Source of the DNA: Massilia sp. METH4
GTDB taxonomy: Bacteria; Pseudomonadota; Gammaproteobacteria; Burkholderiales; Burkholderiaceae_D
Assembly (NCBI RefSeq): GCF_037094685.1
Contig: NZ_CP146614.1
Span: 1,984,001-2,048,000, forward strand
Direction: 5' to 3'
Length of the DNA: 64,000 nucleotides
Shown: positions 34,375 through 42,683 of the stretch, piece by piece
Layout: the number at the start of each line of letters is the position of its first letter
How positions within the stretch are numbered: position 1 is the stretch's first letter
Position numbers and translations under genes: made by a program
Notes under the pieces: model-generated
Databases searched by the model: none
Told to the model about the DNA's origin: nothing
Seen by the model: only the letters and a program-made list of their open reading frames with translations

Positions 34375-35637
34375 GTGGAAGACCTGCTGCTGCTGGTGCA
34401 TCGCATCCCCTATCCGCCGAACAAGGGGGACAAGATCCGTTCATGGCATTTGCTGCGGCACCTGGCGGCACGCTACCGCGTGCACCTGGCAACATTCGTC
34501 GACGATGCCGATGACTGGCAATACGTGCCGCACGTGCGCCAGCTGTGCGCATCGAGCCATTTCGCCCCGCTCAATCCCCGCCGCGCCCGGCTGCGCAGCC
34601 TGCGCGCCGTGCTGGCGAACCGAGCGCTCTCCCTCGATTACTACAGCGACCGTTCCATGCGCGGCTGGGTGCGCCGCACGATGGGCGGCGCGGCCATCGA
34701 GCGCGTGGTCGTGTTTTCCTCGCCGATGGCGCAGTACGCGCAAGGCTGGCCGGGAGCGCGGCGCATCGTCGACCTGTGCGATGTGGATTCCGAGAAATGG
34801 CGCGCGTATGCGGAGAAGAAGCCGTGGCCGGCGAGCCTGCTGTACGGTTACGAGGCAAGCCGCCTGTTGCGCTATGAGCGCAAGGTGGCCGCCGACAGCG
34901 ACGCCGCATTGTTCGTCTCGGCACCGGAAGCGGAACTGTTCCGCGCCCTGGCGCCGGAAAGCGCCGAACGCATCGGCTGGTTCGGCAACGGTGTCGACAC
35001 TGCCTTTTTCTCGCCGGACGGCGACTACGCGAATCCTTTCGCCCCCGGCAAACCGGCACTCGTATTCTGCGGCGCGATGGACTACTGGCCGAACGTGGAC
35101 GCGGTCCAGTGGTTCGCGCGCGACGTGTTCCCGGCGGTCCGCGCCCGGGTGCCGCAGGCATCGTTCGTGATCGTCGGCGCGCGCCCGGCGCCCGAAGTAC
35201 AGCAACTGGCGCAACTGCCCGGCGTGACGGTGACCGGCACCGTGCCGGACGTGAGGCCGTATGTCGCGCATGCCGCGCTGTCGGTCGCCCCGCTGCGCGT
35301 GGCGCGGGGCATCCAGAACAAGGTCCTGGAAGCGATGGCGATGGCCAAAACCGTGGTCGTCAGCCCGCAGGCGCTGGAAGGCATCGACGCCGCCGCGGGC
35401 AGCGAGGTGCTGCTGGCCGAGCGCGACACCGACATGGCGGCGACGATCCTTGCCGCGCTGGCCGATGAGCCGTCCCGTGCCGCCATCGGCCGCGCCGCCC
35501 GGCTCCGTGTCGAGGCTTCGTACGGCTGGGATGCCCGGCTGGCAGCGCTCGATGCGCTGCTGGAAGCGCCGCGCCAGCCAGGCGGCGCGCCGGCCATCCC
35601 GGCGGGCATTCCTTCACCGTCATGGAACCGGGCATGA
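34375..35637 (+). CDS. XrtA-system glycosyltransferase (TIGR03087-like)
   Basis: A 420-residue GT-B enzyme, start GTG 34375. It has the family's L-L-V-H-R-I-P-Y-P-P-N-K-G-D-K-I-R-S opening (split L-L-V-H-R-I-P-Y then P-P-N-K-G-D-K), a V-D-L-C-D-V-D-S-E-K-W motif near 134, G-N-G-V-D near 204 and a C-terminal K-V-L-E-A-M-A-M-A. It transfers a sugar during assembly of the EPS repeat or of a glycan on exosortase substrates. It lies directly before exosortase A, with which it overlaps by 4 bases. Confidence 0.9.
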   Translation: MEDLLLLVHRIPYPPNKGDKIRSWHLLRHLAARYRVHLATFVDDADDWQYVPHVRQLCASSHFAPLNPRRARLRSLRAVLANRALSLDYYSDRSMRGWVRRTMGGAAIERVVVFSSPMAQYAQGWPGARRIVDLCDVDSEKWRAYAEKKPWPASLLYGYEASRLLRYERKVAADSDAALFVSAPEAELFRALAPESAERIGWFGNGVDTAFFSPDGDYANPFAPGKPALVFCGAMDYWPNVDAVQWFARDVFPAVRARVPQASFVIVGARPAPEVQQLAQLPGVTVTGTVPDVRPYVAHAALSVAPLRVARGIQNKVLEAMAMAKTVVVSPQALEGIDAAAGSEVLLAERDTDMAATILAALADEPSRAAIGRAARLRVEASYGWDARLAALDALLEAPRQPGGAPAIPAGIPSPSWNRA

Positions 35638-37193
35638 ATACCGTCACGATCTCCGAAGAAGCGCGCCCGGCCGCGGCGCGCTCCGCGAACGGTGCGCCAC
35701 CGAAGGTGCAATGGTGGGTCGCCGCCGGCGCGGTGCTGGTCCCGCTGCTGGCTTATTTCGATACCGCCGCATCGATCGTGGCGATCTGGGAACGCTCCGA
35801 GACGTTCGCGCACGGCTTCGTGATCGTGCCGATCGCGCTGTGGCTGGTGTGGCGCCGCCGCGCCGAACTGGCCCTGCTGCCGGTGCGCCCCTGCTGGCCG
35901 GCGCTGGCGGCGCTGCTGTTCTGCGGCGCGGCCTGGATGCTGGCCACGCTGGGCGACGTACTGGTGGTGCGGCAGTATGCATTCGCGATCATGATTCCGT
36001 TGGCGGTGCTGGCCGCGTACGGCACAGCGATCGCCCGCGCACTGGTATTCCCCCTTGCGTTCCTGCTGTTCGGCGTGCCGGTAGGCGAAGGGCTGATCGA
36101 GCCGCTGATCGGCATCACGGCCAACTTCACGGTCGACGCGCTGCGCCTGACCGGCATTCCCGTGCTGCGCGAAGGGAACAGCTTCAGCATCCCCAGCGGC
36201 GACTGGTCCGTCGTCGAGGCGTGCAGCGGCCTGCGCTACCTCATCTCCTCGGTCACATTGGGCTGCCTGTACGCCTATCTCACGTACCGGACGACCTGGC
36301 GCCGCGTGCTGTTCGTCATCGTCGCACTGGCACTGCCGATATTCGCGAACGGCTTGCGCGCCTACATGATCGTGATGATCGGCCACAGCAGCAACATGAC
36401 GCTCGCCGTCGGCGTCGACCACCTGATCTACGGCTGGGTGTTCTTCGGTCTCGTGATGCTGCTGCTGTTCTGGATCGGCAGCTTCTGGCGCGAGGATGGC
36501 CCGGCGCCGCAGGCGGTGGCGCACGCCCAGAGCCACTTGCGGCCGCGCTCCGCTTCGCCAGCGCAAGTGGCATTGGCCGTGCTGGGCGTGGCCGGCTGCA
36601 TCGGCGTCTGGCCCGCTTATGGCTGGTACATCGAACGCGGCAATGCCACGCCGCCGCCGGTCGAGCTGGCGACGTTCGCCGCAAGCACACCGGCCGTGGC
36701 ACCGTTCACGGAATGGGAGCCGGACTTCGCTCCCGCCAGCGCGACGCTGCGCCGGTTCTACGAAGTCGATGGGCACAAGCTCGGCTTCATCCTGAAGTAC
36801 TACCGCGACGGCAACGGCGGCAAACTGATCAGTTCCATGAACCGGCTGACGGCACTGCGCAGCGGCTGGCACGAGACGGGCGTTGCCATTCGCTCGGAAA
36901 ACGTCGCGGGCCGGCCGCTCGTCCTGCGCGAAACCACGCTGGCGGGGCCGGGCGCCAGGTTCGTGGTGTGGCAATGGTATGACGTCGGCGGCAGGCGGAC
37001 GGCCAGCAACTATGTGGGGAAATTGTTGCAAACAAAACAAAAATTTCTGACTGGCAGTGACGATGGCGCAGCCCTGATGCTATTCTCGCCATACGATGAG
37101 GACCCCGCGACCGCACGGCCCATGCTGCGCGCGTTCCTGGAAACCCATCTCGCCTCGATCGACGCCGTGCTGGCGGCCAACGCGCGACCGTGA
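35634..37193 (+). CDS. xrtA: Exosortase A fused to EpsI domain
   Basis: A 519-residue protein starting at ATG 35634 (ATGA overlap). Residues 25-290 are the multi-pass exosortase domain with catalytic Cys197 in V-V-E-A-C-S-G-L-R-Y, Arg242 in A-N-G-L-R-A-Y and His263 in V-D-H-L-I-Y-G-W. Residues 310-519 are a periplasmic EpsI-like domain with W-E-P-D-F, Y-Y-R-D-G-N-G-G-K-L-I-S and R-F-V-V-W-Q-W-Y. Exosortase cleaves PEP-CTERM tails of exported proteins, and EpsI assists EPS production. In many genomes these are separate genes, but fusions are known. Confidence 0.95.
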   Translation: MNTVTISEEARPAAARSANGAPPKVQWWVAAGAVLVPLLAYFDTAASIVAIWERSETFAHGFVIVPIALWLVWRRRAELALLPVRPCWPALAALLFCGAAWMLATLGDVLVVRQYAFAIMIPLAVLAAYGTAIARALVFPLAFLLFGVPVGEGLIEPLIGITANFTVDALRLTGIPVLREGNSFSIPSGDWSVVEACSGLRYLISSVTLGCLYAYLTYRTTWRRVLFVIVALALPIFANGLRAYMIVMIGHSSNMTLAVGVDHLIYGWVFFGLVMLLLFWIGSFWREDGPAPQAVAHAQSHLRPRSASPAQVALAVLGVAGCIGVWPAYGWYIERGNATPPPVELATFAASTPAVAPFTEWEPDFAPASATLRRFYEVDGHKLGFILKYYRDGNGGKLISSMNRLTALRSGWHETGVAIRSENVAGRPLVLRETTLAGPGARFVVWQWYDVGGRRTASNYVGKLLQTKQKFLTGSDDGAALMLFSPYDEDPATARPMLRAFLETHLASIDAVLAANARP

Positions 37194-38374
37194 CCACCAT
37201 GAACGACGCTCCGCTCATCGTCCACCTGATCTACCGGCTCGATTTTGGCGGGCTGGAAACGCTGATGGTGGAACGGATCAACCGCATGCCCGCCAGTGCC
37301 TACCGGCATGCGATCGTGTGCCTGACGGGCTACAACCCCGAATTCGCCACCAAGATCACCCGCGCCGGCGTGACGATCCATGCGCTGCACAAGCAGCCGG
37401 GTCTCTCCCTGGGCACGCACGCGGCATTGTGGCGCCTGCTGCGGCAGTTGCGGCCCGCCGTGCTGCATTCCTATAACCTGTCCGCCGTCGAGTACGGCCC
37501 GGCCGCCTTGCTGGCCGGGGTTCCGGTCCGCGTCAACGGCGCGCATGGCCGCGACGCCGACGACCCGCACGGCACCAATCGCAAGCACAACGCGCTGCGC
37601 CGGCTGATGGTGCCGTTCTATGACTGCTGCTATGCGAATTCGGCGGCCATGGAAACGTGGAACCGCGATGTGGTCGGCGTCCCCGCGCACAAGAGCCGCA
37701 TGCTGGCCAACGGCATCGATGCCGACCGTTTCCACCCGGGGGCGGCGGGCGAACCGGCGCTACCCGAGGGGTGTCCGTTCGCTGCCGGCGATGTGATCGT
37801 CGGCACCGTCGGCCGGGTGCAGGCGGTGAAGGATCACGCGACATTGATCGATGCCTTCGCGCTGCTGCGCCGGCAGCTGCCGCAAATGCCGCTCCGGCTC
37901 GCGATCGTCGGCGACGGCCCACTGCTGGAAGCGATGAGGGAAAAGGTGGCCGCGCTCGGCCTGCTGGACGCAGTGTGGCTGCCGGGGGCACGGACCGACA
38001 TCGCCCAGATCCTGCGCAGCCTGCACGTATTTGCCATGTCGTCGATCGCGGAAGGCACGCCCGGTTCCGCGCTGGAGGCGATGGCAAGCGGCTTGCCGGT
38101 GGTCGGCACGCGCGTCGGCGGCATCCCCGAAGTGGTCGACGACGGCGTTACGGGAACGCTGGTGCCGCCATCCGAGCCGGTGGCGATGGCGGCCGCGCTG
38201 GCTCGCTATGCCGCGTCGCCCGAACTGGCGGCGCGCCACGGTGCCGCCGGCCGCGAACGCGTACTGCGCAAGTACAGCATGCCGGCGATGGTCGCGGCCT
38301 ACCAGGGCATGTACGACAGCCTGTGCGAACGAAAGATCAAGACGAGAGGGGCGGTGACATCATGTGCGGAATAG
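37190..38374 (+). CDS. XrtA-system glycosyltransferase (TIGR03088-like)
   Basis: A 394-residue GT4 enzyme. It shows H-L-I-Y-R-L-D-F-G-G-L-E near 12-23, H-S-Y-N-L-S-A-V near 91, a G-T-V-G-R-V-Q-A-V-K-D donor motif near 207 and S-S-I-A-E-G-T-P-G-S-A-L-E-A near 288. GTG 37190 overlaps the exosortase stop; ATG 37199 is an alternative start. It overlaps the following amidotransferase by 13 bases. Sugar specificity is not readable. Confidence 0.9.
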   Translation: MTTMNDAPLIVHLIYRLDFGGLETLMVERINRMPASAYRHAIVCLTGYNPEFATKITRAGVTIHALHKQPGLSLGTHAALWRLLRQLRPAVLHSYNLSAVEYGPAALLAGVPVRVNGAHGRDADDPHGTNRKHNALRRLMVPFYDCCYANSAAMETWNRDVVGVPAHKSRMLANGIDADRFHPGAAGEPALPEGCPFAAGDVIVGTVGRVQAVKDHATLIDAFALLRRQLPQMPLRLAIVGDGPLLEAMREKVAALGLLDAVWLPGARTDIAQILRSLHVFAMSSIAEGTPGSALEAMASGLPVVGTRVGGIPEVVDDGVTGTLVPPSEPVAMAAALARYAASPELAARHGAAGRERVLRKYSMPAMVAAYQGMYDSLCERKIKTRGAVTSCAE

Positions 38375-40257
38375 TGGGAATGCTGGATACGCGGGGCCGG
38401 CGCGACATCGACGAAGCGCTGCTGCGACGCATGAACGACACCCAGTTCCACCGCGGCCCCGACGAGGGCGACATCTATCGCGAACCCGGCGTGGGGTTCG
38501 GCCATCGCCGGCTGTCCGTCATCGACCTGGCACTCGGCCAGCAGCCGCTCGGCAACGAGGATGGCAGCGTGATGGTGTGCTTCAACGGCGAGATCTACAA
38601 CTACCGCGAACTGACGGCCGAGCTGAAGACATTGGGCCACGAGTTCCGCACGAAGAGCGACACCGAGGTGATCGTGCATGCGTGGGAAGAGTGGGGCGAA
38701 GCCTGCGTCGAACGTTTCCGCGGCATGTTCGCGTTCGGCCTGTGGGACCGGAACCAGCAGGTGATGTTCCTGGCGCGCGACCACATGGGCGTCAAGCCCA
38801 TGTTCTACACGATGCTGCCGGACGGACTGTTCGCCTTCAGTTCCGAATTGAAGGCGCTGCGCTCGCTGCCGGGCCTGCCGCGCGAGATCGATCCCCGTGC
38901 CGTCGAGGACTATTTCGCTTACGGCTACGTGCCCGAACCGAAGACGATCTACAAGGGTTCCTTCAAGCTGGCGCCGGGCTACCGGCTGCTGCAAAAGGTC
39001 GGCGCGCCGCTGGCCGTGCCGCGCCGCTGGTGGGACGTGCCGTTCAAGCTGCACCACGCGATGACGGAAAGCGATGCGCAAGGCGAACTTGTCGAGCGGC
39101 TGCGCGATTCCGTGAAGAGCCAGCTGGTGGCCGAGGTGCCGCTGGGCGCGTTCCTGTCCGGCGGCGTCGATTCCAGCGCCGTGGTGGCGATGATGGCGGG
39201 CCTGAACGACGGCGCCGTCAACACGTGCTCGATCGCGTTCCGCGACAAGGCCTACGACGAATCCGCGTATGCCGCCCAGGTGGCCCGGCAGTACCGCACC
39301 GACCACCACGTGCAGACGGTCGACACCGACGACTTCGGGCTGCTCGACACCTTGTCCGACCTGTACGACGAGCCGTATGCCGACAGTTCCGCCATCCCTA
39401 CCTACCGCGTCTGCCAGCTGGCGCGCCAGCGGGTGACGGTGGCCCTGTCCGGCGACGGCGGCGATGAAAACCTGGCGGGCTACCGCCGTTACCGCTACAC
39501 GATGGCGGAAGAACGCGTGCGCGGCCGGATTCCGTCCGCGCTGCGGCGCCCGCTGTTCGGCACGCTGGGCCGCTACTATCCGAAGGCCGACTGGGCGCCG
39601 CGCGTGTTCCGTGCCAAGAGCACGTTCGAATCGCTGTCGCGCGACCTGGTGGAAGGCTACTTCCATGGCGTGTCGATCATGACCGACGCCATGCGCGCCC
39701 AGCTCTTCTCGGATGCGTTCCGCGCCGGCCTGCAGGGCTATCGGGCGATCGACGTGATGCGCGGCCATGCGCAGAACGCGCCGACCGACGATCCGCTGTC
39801 GATGATCCAGTACCTGGACATGAAGACCTACCTGCCGGGCGACATCCTGACCAAGGTCGACCGCGCGAGCATGGCCCATGCGCTGGAAGTGCGCGTGCCG
39901 CTGCTGGACCACCAGCTCGTGGAATGGATTTCCGGCCTGTCGCCCGACTTGAAGCTGAAGGGCAGCGAAGGCAAGTACATCTTCAAGAAGAGCATGGAGA
40001 AATACCTGCCGCACGACATCCTGTACCGTCGCAAGCAGGGCTTCGCGGTACCGCTGGCCGCGTGGTTCCGTGGCCCTTTGCGCGAGCGCGTGCGCACCTC
40101 GCTGCTGGGGCCGAACCTGGCGGCCACCGGCATGTTCAACCAGGCTTTCCTGGCCGAGATGGTGGAGCACCACCAGTCCGGCCGCCGCGACTACAGCGCG
40201 CCGATCTGGACGCTGCTGATGTTCGAAGCCTTCCTGAAAAAAGAAATGCAGGCGTAA
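38362..40257 (+). CDS. XrtA-system amidotransferase (asparagine synthase-like)
   Basis: A 631-residue enzyme beginning M-C-G-I-V-G, so the class II glutaminase nucleophile Cys2 is present. The F-H-R-G-P-D (about 32) and F-N-G-E-I-Y-N-Y (about 75) motifs, and a synthase PP-loop L-S-G-G-V-D-S-S near 264, complete it. It can therefore use glutamine as nitrogen donor, unlike the relative at 10830. The family is specific to exosortase clusters and probably amidates a uronic acid in the polymer or an acyl intermediate. It ends one base before the next glycosyltransferase gene. Confidence 0.93.
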   Translation: MCGIVGMLDTRGRRDIDEALLRRMNDTQFHRGPDEGDIYREPGVGFGHRRLSVIDLALGQQPLGNEDGSVMVCFNGEIYNYRELTAELKTLGHEFRTKSDTEVIVHAWEEWGEACVERFRGMFAFGLWDRNQQVMFLARDHMGVKPMFYTMLPDGLFAFSSELKALRSLPGLPREIDPRAVEDYFAYGYVPEPKTIYKGSFKLAPGYRLLQKVGAPLAVPRRWWDVPFKLHHAMTESDAQGELVERLRDSVKSQLVAEVPLGAFLSGGVDSSAVVAMMAGLNDGAVNTCSIAFRDKAYDESAYAAQVARQYRTDHHVQTVDTDDFGLLDTLSDLYDEPYADSSAIPTYRVCQLARQRVTVALSGDGGDENLAGYRRYRYTMAEERVRGRIPSALRRPLFGTLGRYYPKADWAPRVFRAKSTFESLSRDLVEGYFHGVSIMTDAMRAQLFSDAFRAGLQGYRAIDVMRGHAQNAPTDDPLSMIQYLDMKTYLPGDILTKVDRASMAHALEVRVPLLDHQLVEWISGLSPDLKLKGSEGKYIFKKSMEKYLPHDILYRRKQGFAVPLAAWFRGPLRERVRTSLLGPNLAATGMFNQAFLAEMVEHHQSGRRDYSAPIWTLLMFEAFLKKEMQA

Positions 40258-40258
40258 G

Positions 40259-41542
40259 ATGGGTACCTCCGACATGTCCGGCATCGCCGCACGGCCCCTC
40301 AGGATCCTGCATGTGCTGGATCATTCGATTCCGCTGCACAGCGGCTACACGTTCCGCACCCGCTCGATCCTGCAGCAGCAGCGCGCGCTGGGCTGGGATA
40401 CCCATCACATCACCAGCCCGAAACACGCGGCGGCAAACAGTAACAGCGGCAACAGCGGCGCCAGCGGCGACACGCACGAAACCGTCGACGGACTGGGCTT
40501 CTTCCGCACGGAGCCGGCGCAAGGCATGCTGGCCAGGATGCCGGTGCTGAACCAGCTGGCCGTCATCGACCGCCTGGCGGCACGCCTGCTCCAGGTCGCG
40601 CAGGAAGTACAACCCGACATCCTGCATGCCCACTCGCCCGCGCTCAACGCGGTGGCCGCGCTGCGCGTGGGGCGCAAGCTGGGTATCCCGGTCGTATACG
40701 AAATCCGCGCCTTCTGGGAAGATGCGGCGGTGGATCACGGCACCAGCAAGGAGTGGGGCGTGCGTTACCGCCTCACGCGTGCCATGGAAACGTGGGCCCT
40801 GAAGCGCGTCGATGCGGCCACCACGATTTGCGAGGGATTGCGCACCGAGATCGTCGGCCGCGGCATCCCGGCGCAAAAGATCGAGGTCATTCCGAATGCC
40901 GTCGATATCGCCGACTTTTCCGTTGGCGGCGAACGCGACGTGGCGCTGGCACGGGAACTGGGCCTGGAGGGCAAGACGGTCCTCGGCTTCATCGGGTCCT
41001 TCTACGCCTACGAGGGCTTGAACGTGCTGCTCGATGCCGTGCCGGCAATGCTGGCGCGGCAGAGCGCGCTGCGCGTGCTGCTGGTCGGCGGTGGTCCGCA
41101 GGAGGCGGCGCTGCGCGAGCAAGCCCGGACGCTCGGCATCGAGGCGCAGGTGATCTTCACTGGGCGCGTGCCGCACAAGGAGGTGCAGCGCTACTACAAC
41201 CTCGTCGATGTGCTGTGCTACCCGCGCCTGAAGATGCGGCTGACCGATCTCGTCACTCCGCTCAAGCCCCTCGAAGCGATGGCGCAGGGCCGTTTGCTGG
41301 CCGCCTCGGATGTCGGCGGGCACCGCGAGCTGATCGAGGACGGCCGCACGGGCGTCCTGTTCCCGGCGGGCGACGCGGCGGCGTTGGCACGGCGTGTGCT
41401 GGCGCTGCTGGCGGCGCCCGAGCAGTGGCCGCGGCTGAAGGAACAGGGGCGGCGCTTCGTGGAGAACGAGCGCAACTGGGCGGCCAGCGTGGCGCGCTAC
41501 CGCCGTGTGTACGGCAATCTCGTCGCGGGAGAGCGCGCATGA
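40259..41542 (+). CDS. XrtA-system glycosyltransferase (TIGR04063-like)
   Basis: A 427-residue GT4 enzyme with the family opening I-L-H-V-L-D-H-S-I-P-L-H-S-G-Y-T-F-R-T-R (residues 16-34 region), Y-E-I-R-A-F-W-E-D near 143, I-P-N-A-V-D near 209 and P-L-K-P-L-E-A-M-A near 335. A low-complexity Asn/Ser/Gly insert (S-N-S-G-N-S-G) lies near residue 65. It acts in assembly of the EPS unit. ATG 40259 follows the amidotransferase stop by one base; ATG 40274 is a possible second start. Confidence 0.9.
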   Translation: MGTSDMSGIAARPLRILHVLDHSIPLHSGYTFRTRSILQQQRALGWDTHHITSPKHAAANSNSGNSGASGDTHETVDGLGFFRTEPAQGMLARMPVLNQLAVIDRLAARLLQVAQEVQPDILHAHSPALNAVAALRVGRKLGIPVVYEIRAFWEDAAVDHGTSKEWGVRYRLTRAMETWALKRVDAATTICEGLRTEIVGRGIPAQKIEVIPNAVDIADFSVGGERDVALARELGLEGKTVLGFIGSFYAYEGLNVLLDAVPAMLARQSALRVLLVGGGPQEAALREQARTLGIEAQVIFTGRVPHKEVQRYYNLVDVLCYPRLKMRLTDLVTPLKPLEAMAQGRLLAASDVGGHRELIEDGRTGVLFPAGDAAALARRVLALLAAPEQWPRLKEQGRRFVENERNWAASVARYRRVYGNLVAGERA

Positions 41543-42645
41543 CCACACTGTCGATCGGTCTCGTCGGGCCCTTGCCGCCGCCGTCCGGCGGCATGGCGAA
41601 CCAGACCCTGCAACTGGCCGGCCTGTTGCGCGGGGAGGGCATCGAGGTCGAGACCGTGCAGGTCAATGCGCCGTACCAGCCGGCATGGGCGGGCCGCATC
41701 AAGGGCGTGCGCGCGATTGTCCGGCTGCTGCCTTATCTTGCCGGGCTATGGCGCACCGCGGGCCGCGTGCAGGTTTTCCACGTCATGGCGAACTCCGGCT
41801 GGTCCTGGCATCTGTTCGCGGCACCGGCCATCTGGATCGCCAGGCTGCGCGGCACGCCGGTCGTCGTGAATTACCGGGGCGGGGAGGCCGAAGGCTTCTT
41901 CGCCCGAGCGCGCCGCTGGGTGGCGCCCAGCATGCAGCGCGCCGATGCCGTCATCGTGCCCTCCGGTTTCCTCGAATCCGTCTTCGGCAAATACGGCTTT
42001 ACCACGCAGGTGGTCCCCAACATCGTCAATCTCGAGCGGTTCTCGTCGGTGCGGGACCCGCTGCCGGGCGAGGGGCCACGCCTGCTGGTCGCGCGCAACC
42101 TGGAGCCGATCTACGACAATGCCGCCGCCTTGCGCGCGCTGGTGCTCGTGCGTGAACGGCATCCCGGCGCCACGCTGGTCATTGCCGGTTCCGGGCCGCT
42201 GCGGTCCGAGCTGGAGCGGCTGGCGGCAAGCCTGGGGATCGCGAACGCGGTCACGTTCACCGGCCGCGTCGACAATGCGGCGATGGCGGGGCTGTATCGT
42301 AAGGCGACCGTGATGCTCAATCCCAGCCTGGTCGACAACACGCCCAATTCCGTGCTCGAGGCGCTGGCCTGCGGCGTGCCCGTCGTCAGCACGAACGTCG
42401 GCGGCGTGCCTTACCTGGTGGAAGATGGCCGCACGGCCCTGCTCGTGCCACCTCAGGCACCGGAAGCAATGGCAGCGGCCGTGCTGCGCCTGGCGGACGA
42501 TCCCGCGCTGGCGGCATCGCTGCGGGAAGCGGGCCTGCGGCAGGTGCAGCAATACACTTGGGCGAGCGTGCGTCCGCGCCTGCTCGCGGTCTATCAACAT
42601 GTGCTGGCGGCGCGGGCCGGCACCAGCGCGCTCAGTCAGTCATGA
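41539..42645 (+). CDS. GT4 family glycosyltransferase
   Basis: A 368-residue GT-B enzyme. It begins G-L-V-G-P-L-P-P-P-S-G-G-M-A-N-Q, has V-V-P-N-I-V-N-L-E-R-F near 159 and a donor motif V-D-N-T-P-N-S-V-L-E-A-L near 270. It is not one of the exosortase-named subfamilies but sits in the operon with a 4-base overlap. Its end touches a set of tiny ATGA-chained reading frames ahead of the CapK-like gene. Confidence 0.88.
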   Translation: MTTLSIGLVGPLPPPSGGMANQTLQLAGLLRGEGIEVETVQVNAPYQPAWAGRIKGVRAIVRLLPYLAGLWRTAGRVQVFHVMANSGWSWHLFAAPAIWIARLRGTPVVVNYRGGEAEGFFARARRWVAPSMQRADAVIVPSGFLESVFGKYGFTTQVVPNIVNLERFSSVRDPLPGEGPRLLVARNLEPIYDNAAALRALVLVRERHPGATLVIAGSGPLRSELERLAASLGIANAVTFTGRVDNAAMAGLYRKATVMLNPSLVDNTPNSVLEALACGVPVVSTNVGGVPYLVEDGRTALLVPPQAPEAMAAAVLRLADDPALAASLREAGLRQVQQYTWASVRPRLLAVYQHVLAARAGTSALSQS

Positions 42646-42683
42646 GTCTTCAGTCATGAGTATCCAGCCATGAGTATCCAGCC
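42642..42683 (+). repeat. Triplicated 14-bp translation-start repeat
   Basis: Three 14-base units start at 42642 (ATGAGTCTTCAGTC), 42656 and 42670 (both ATGAGTATCCAGCC). The first two encode five-codon ORFs, MSLQS and MSIQP, each ending in a TGA that overlaps the next ATG as ATGA. The first ATG also overlaps the glycosyltransferase stop. The third ATG is the true start of the CapK-like gene. Tandem duplication of the start codon region kept stop-start coupling at every step. Confidence 0.85.

Noticed and set aside
35082..40284. Long minus-strand frames (652 and 661 codons) opposite exosortase and amidotransferase genes
   Set aside because: Their opposite-strand genes carry catalytic residues and translational coupling; the antisense frames are low-complexity shadows.
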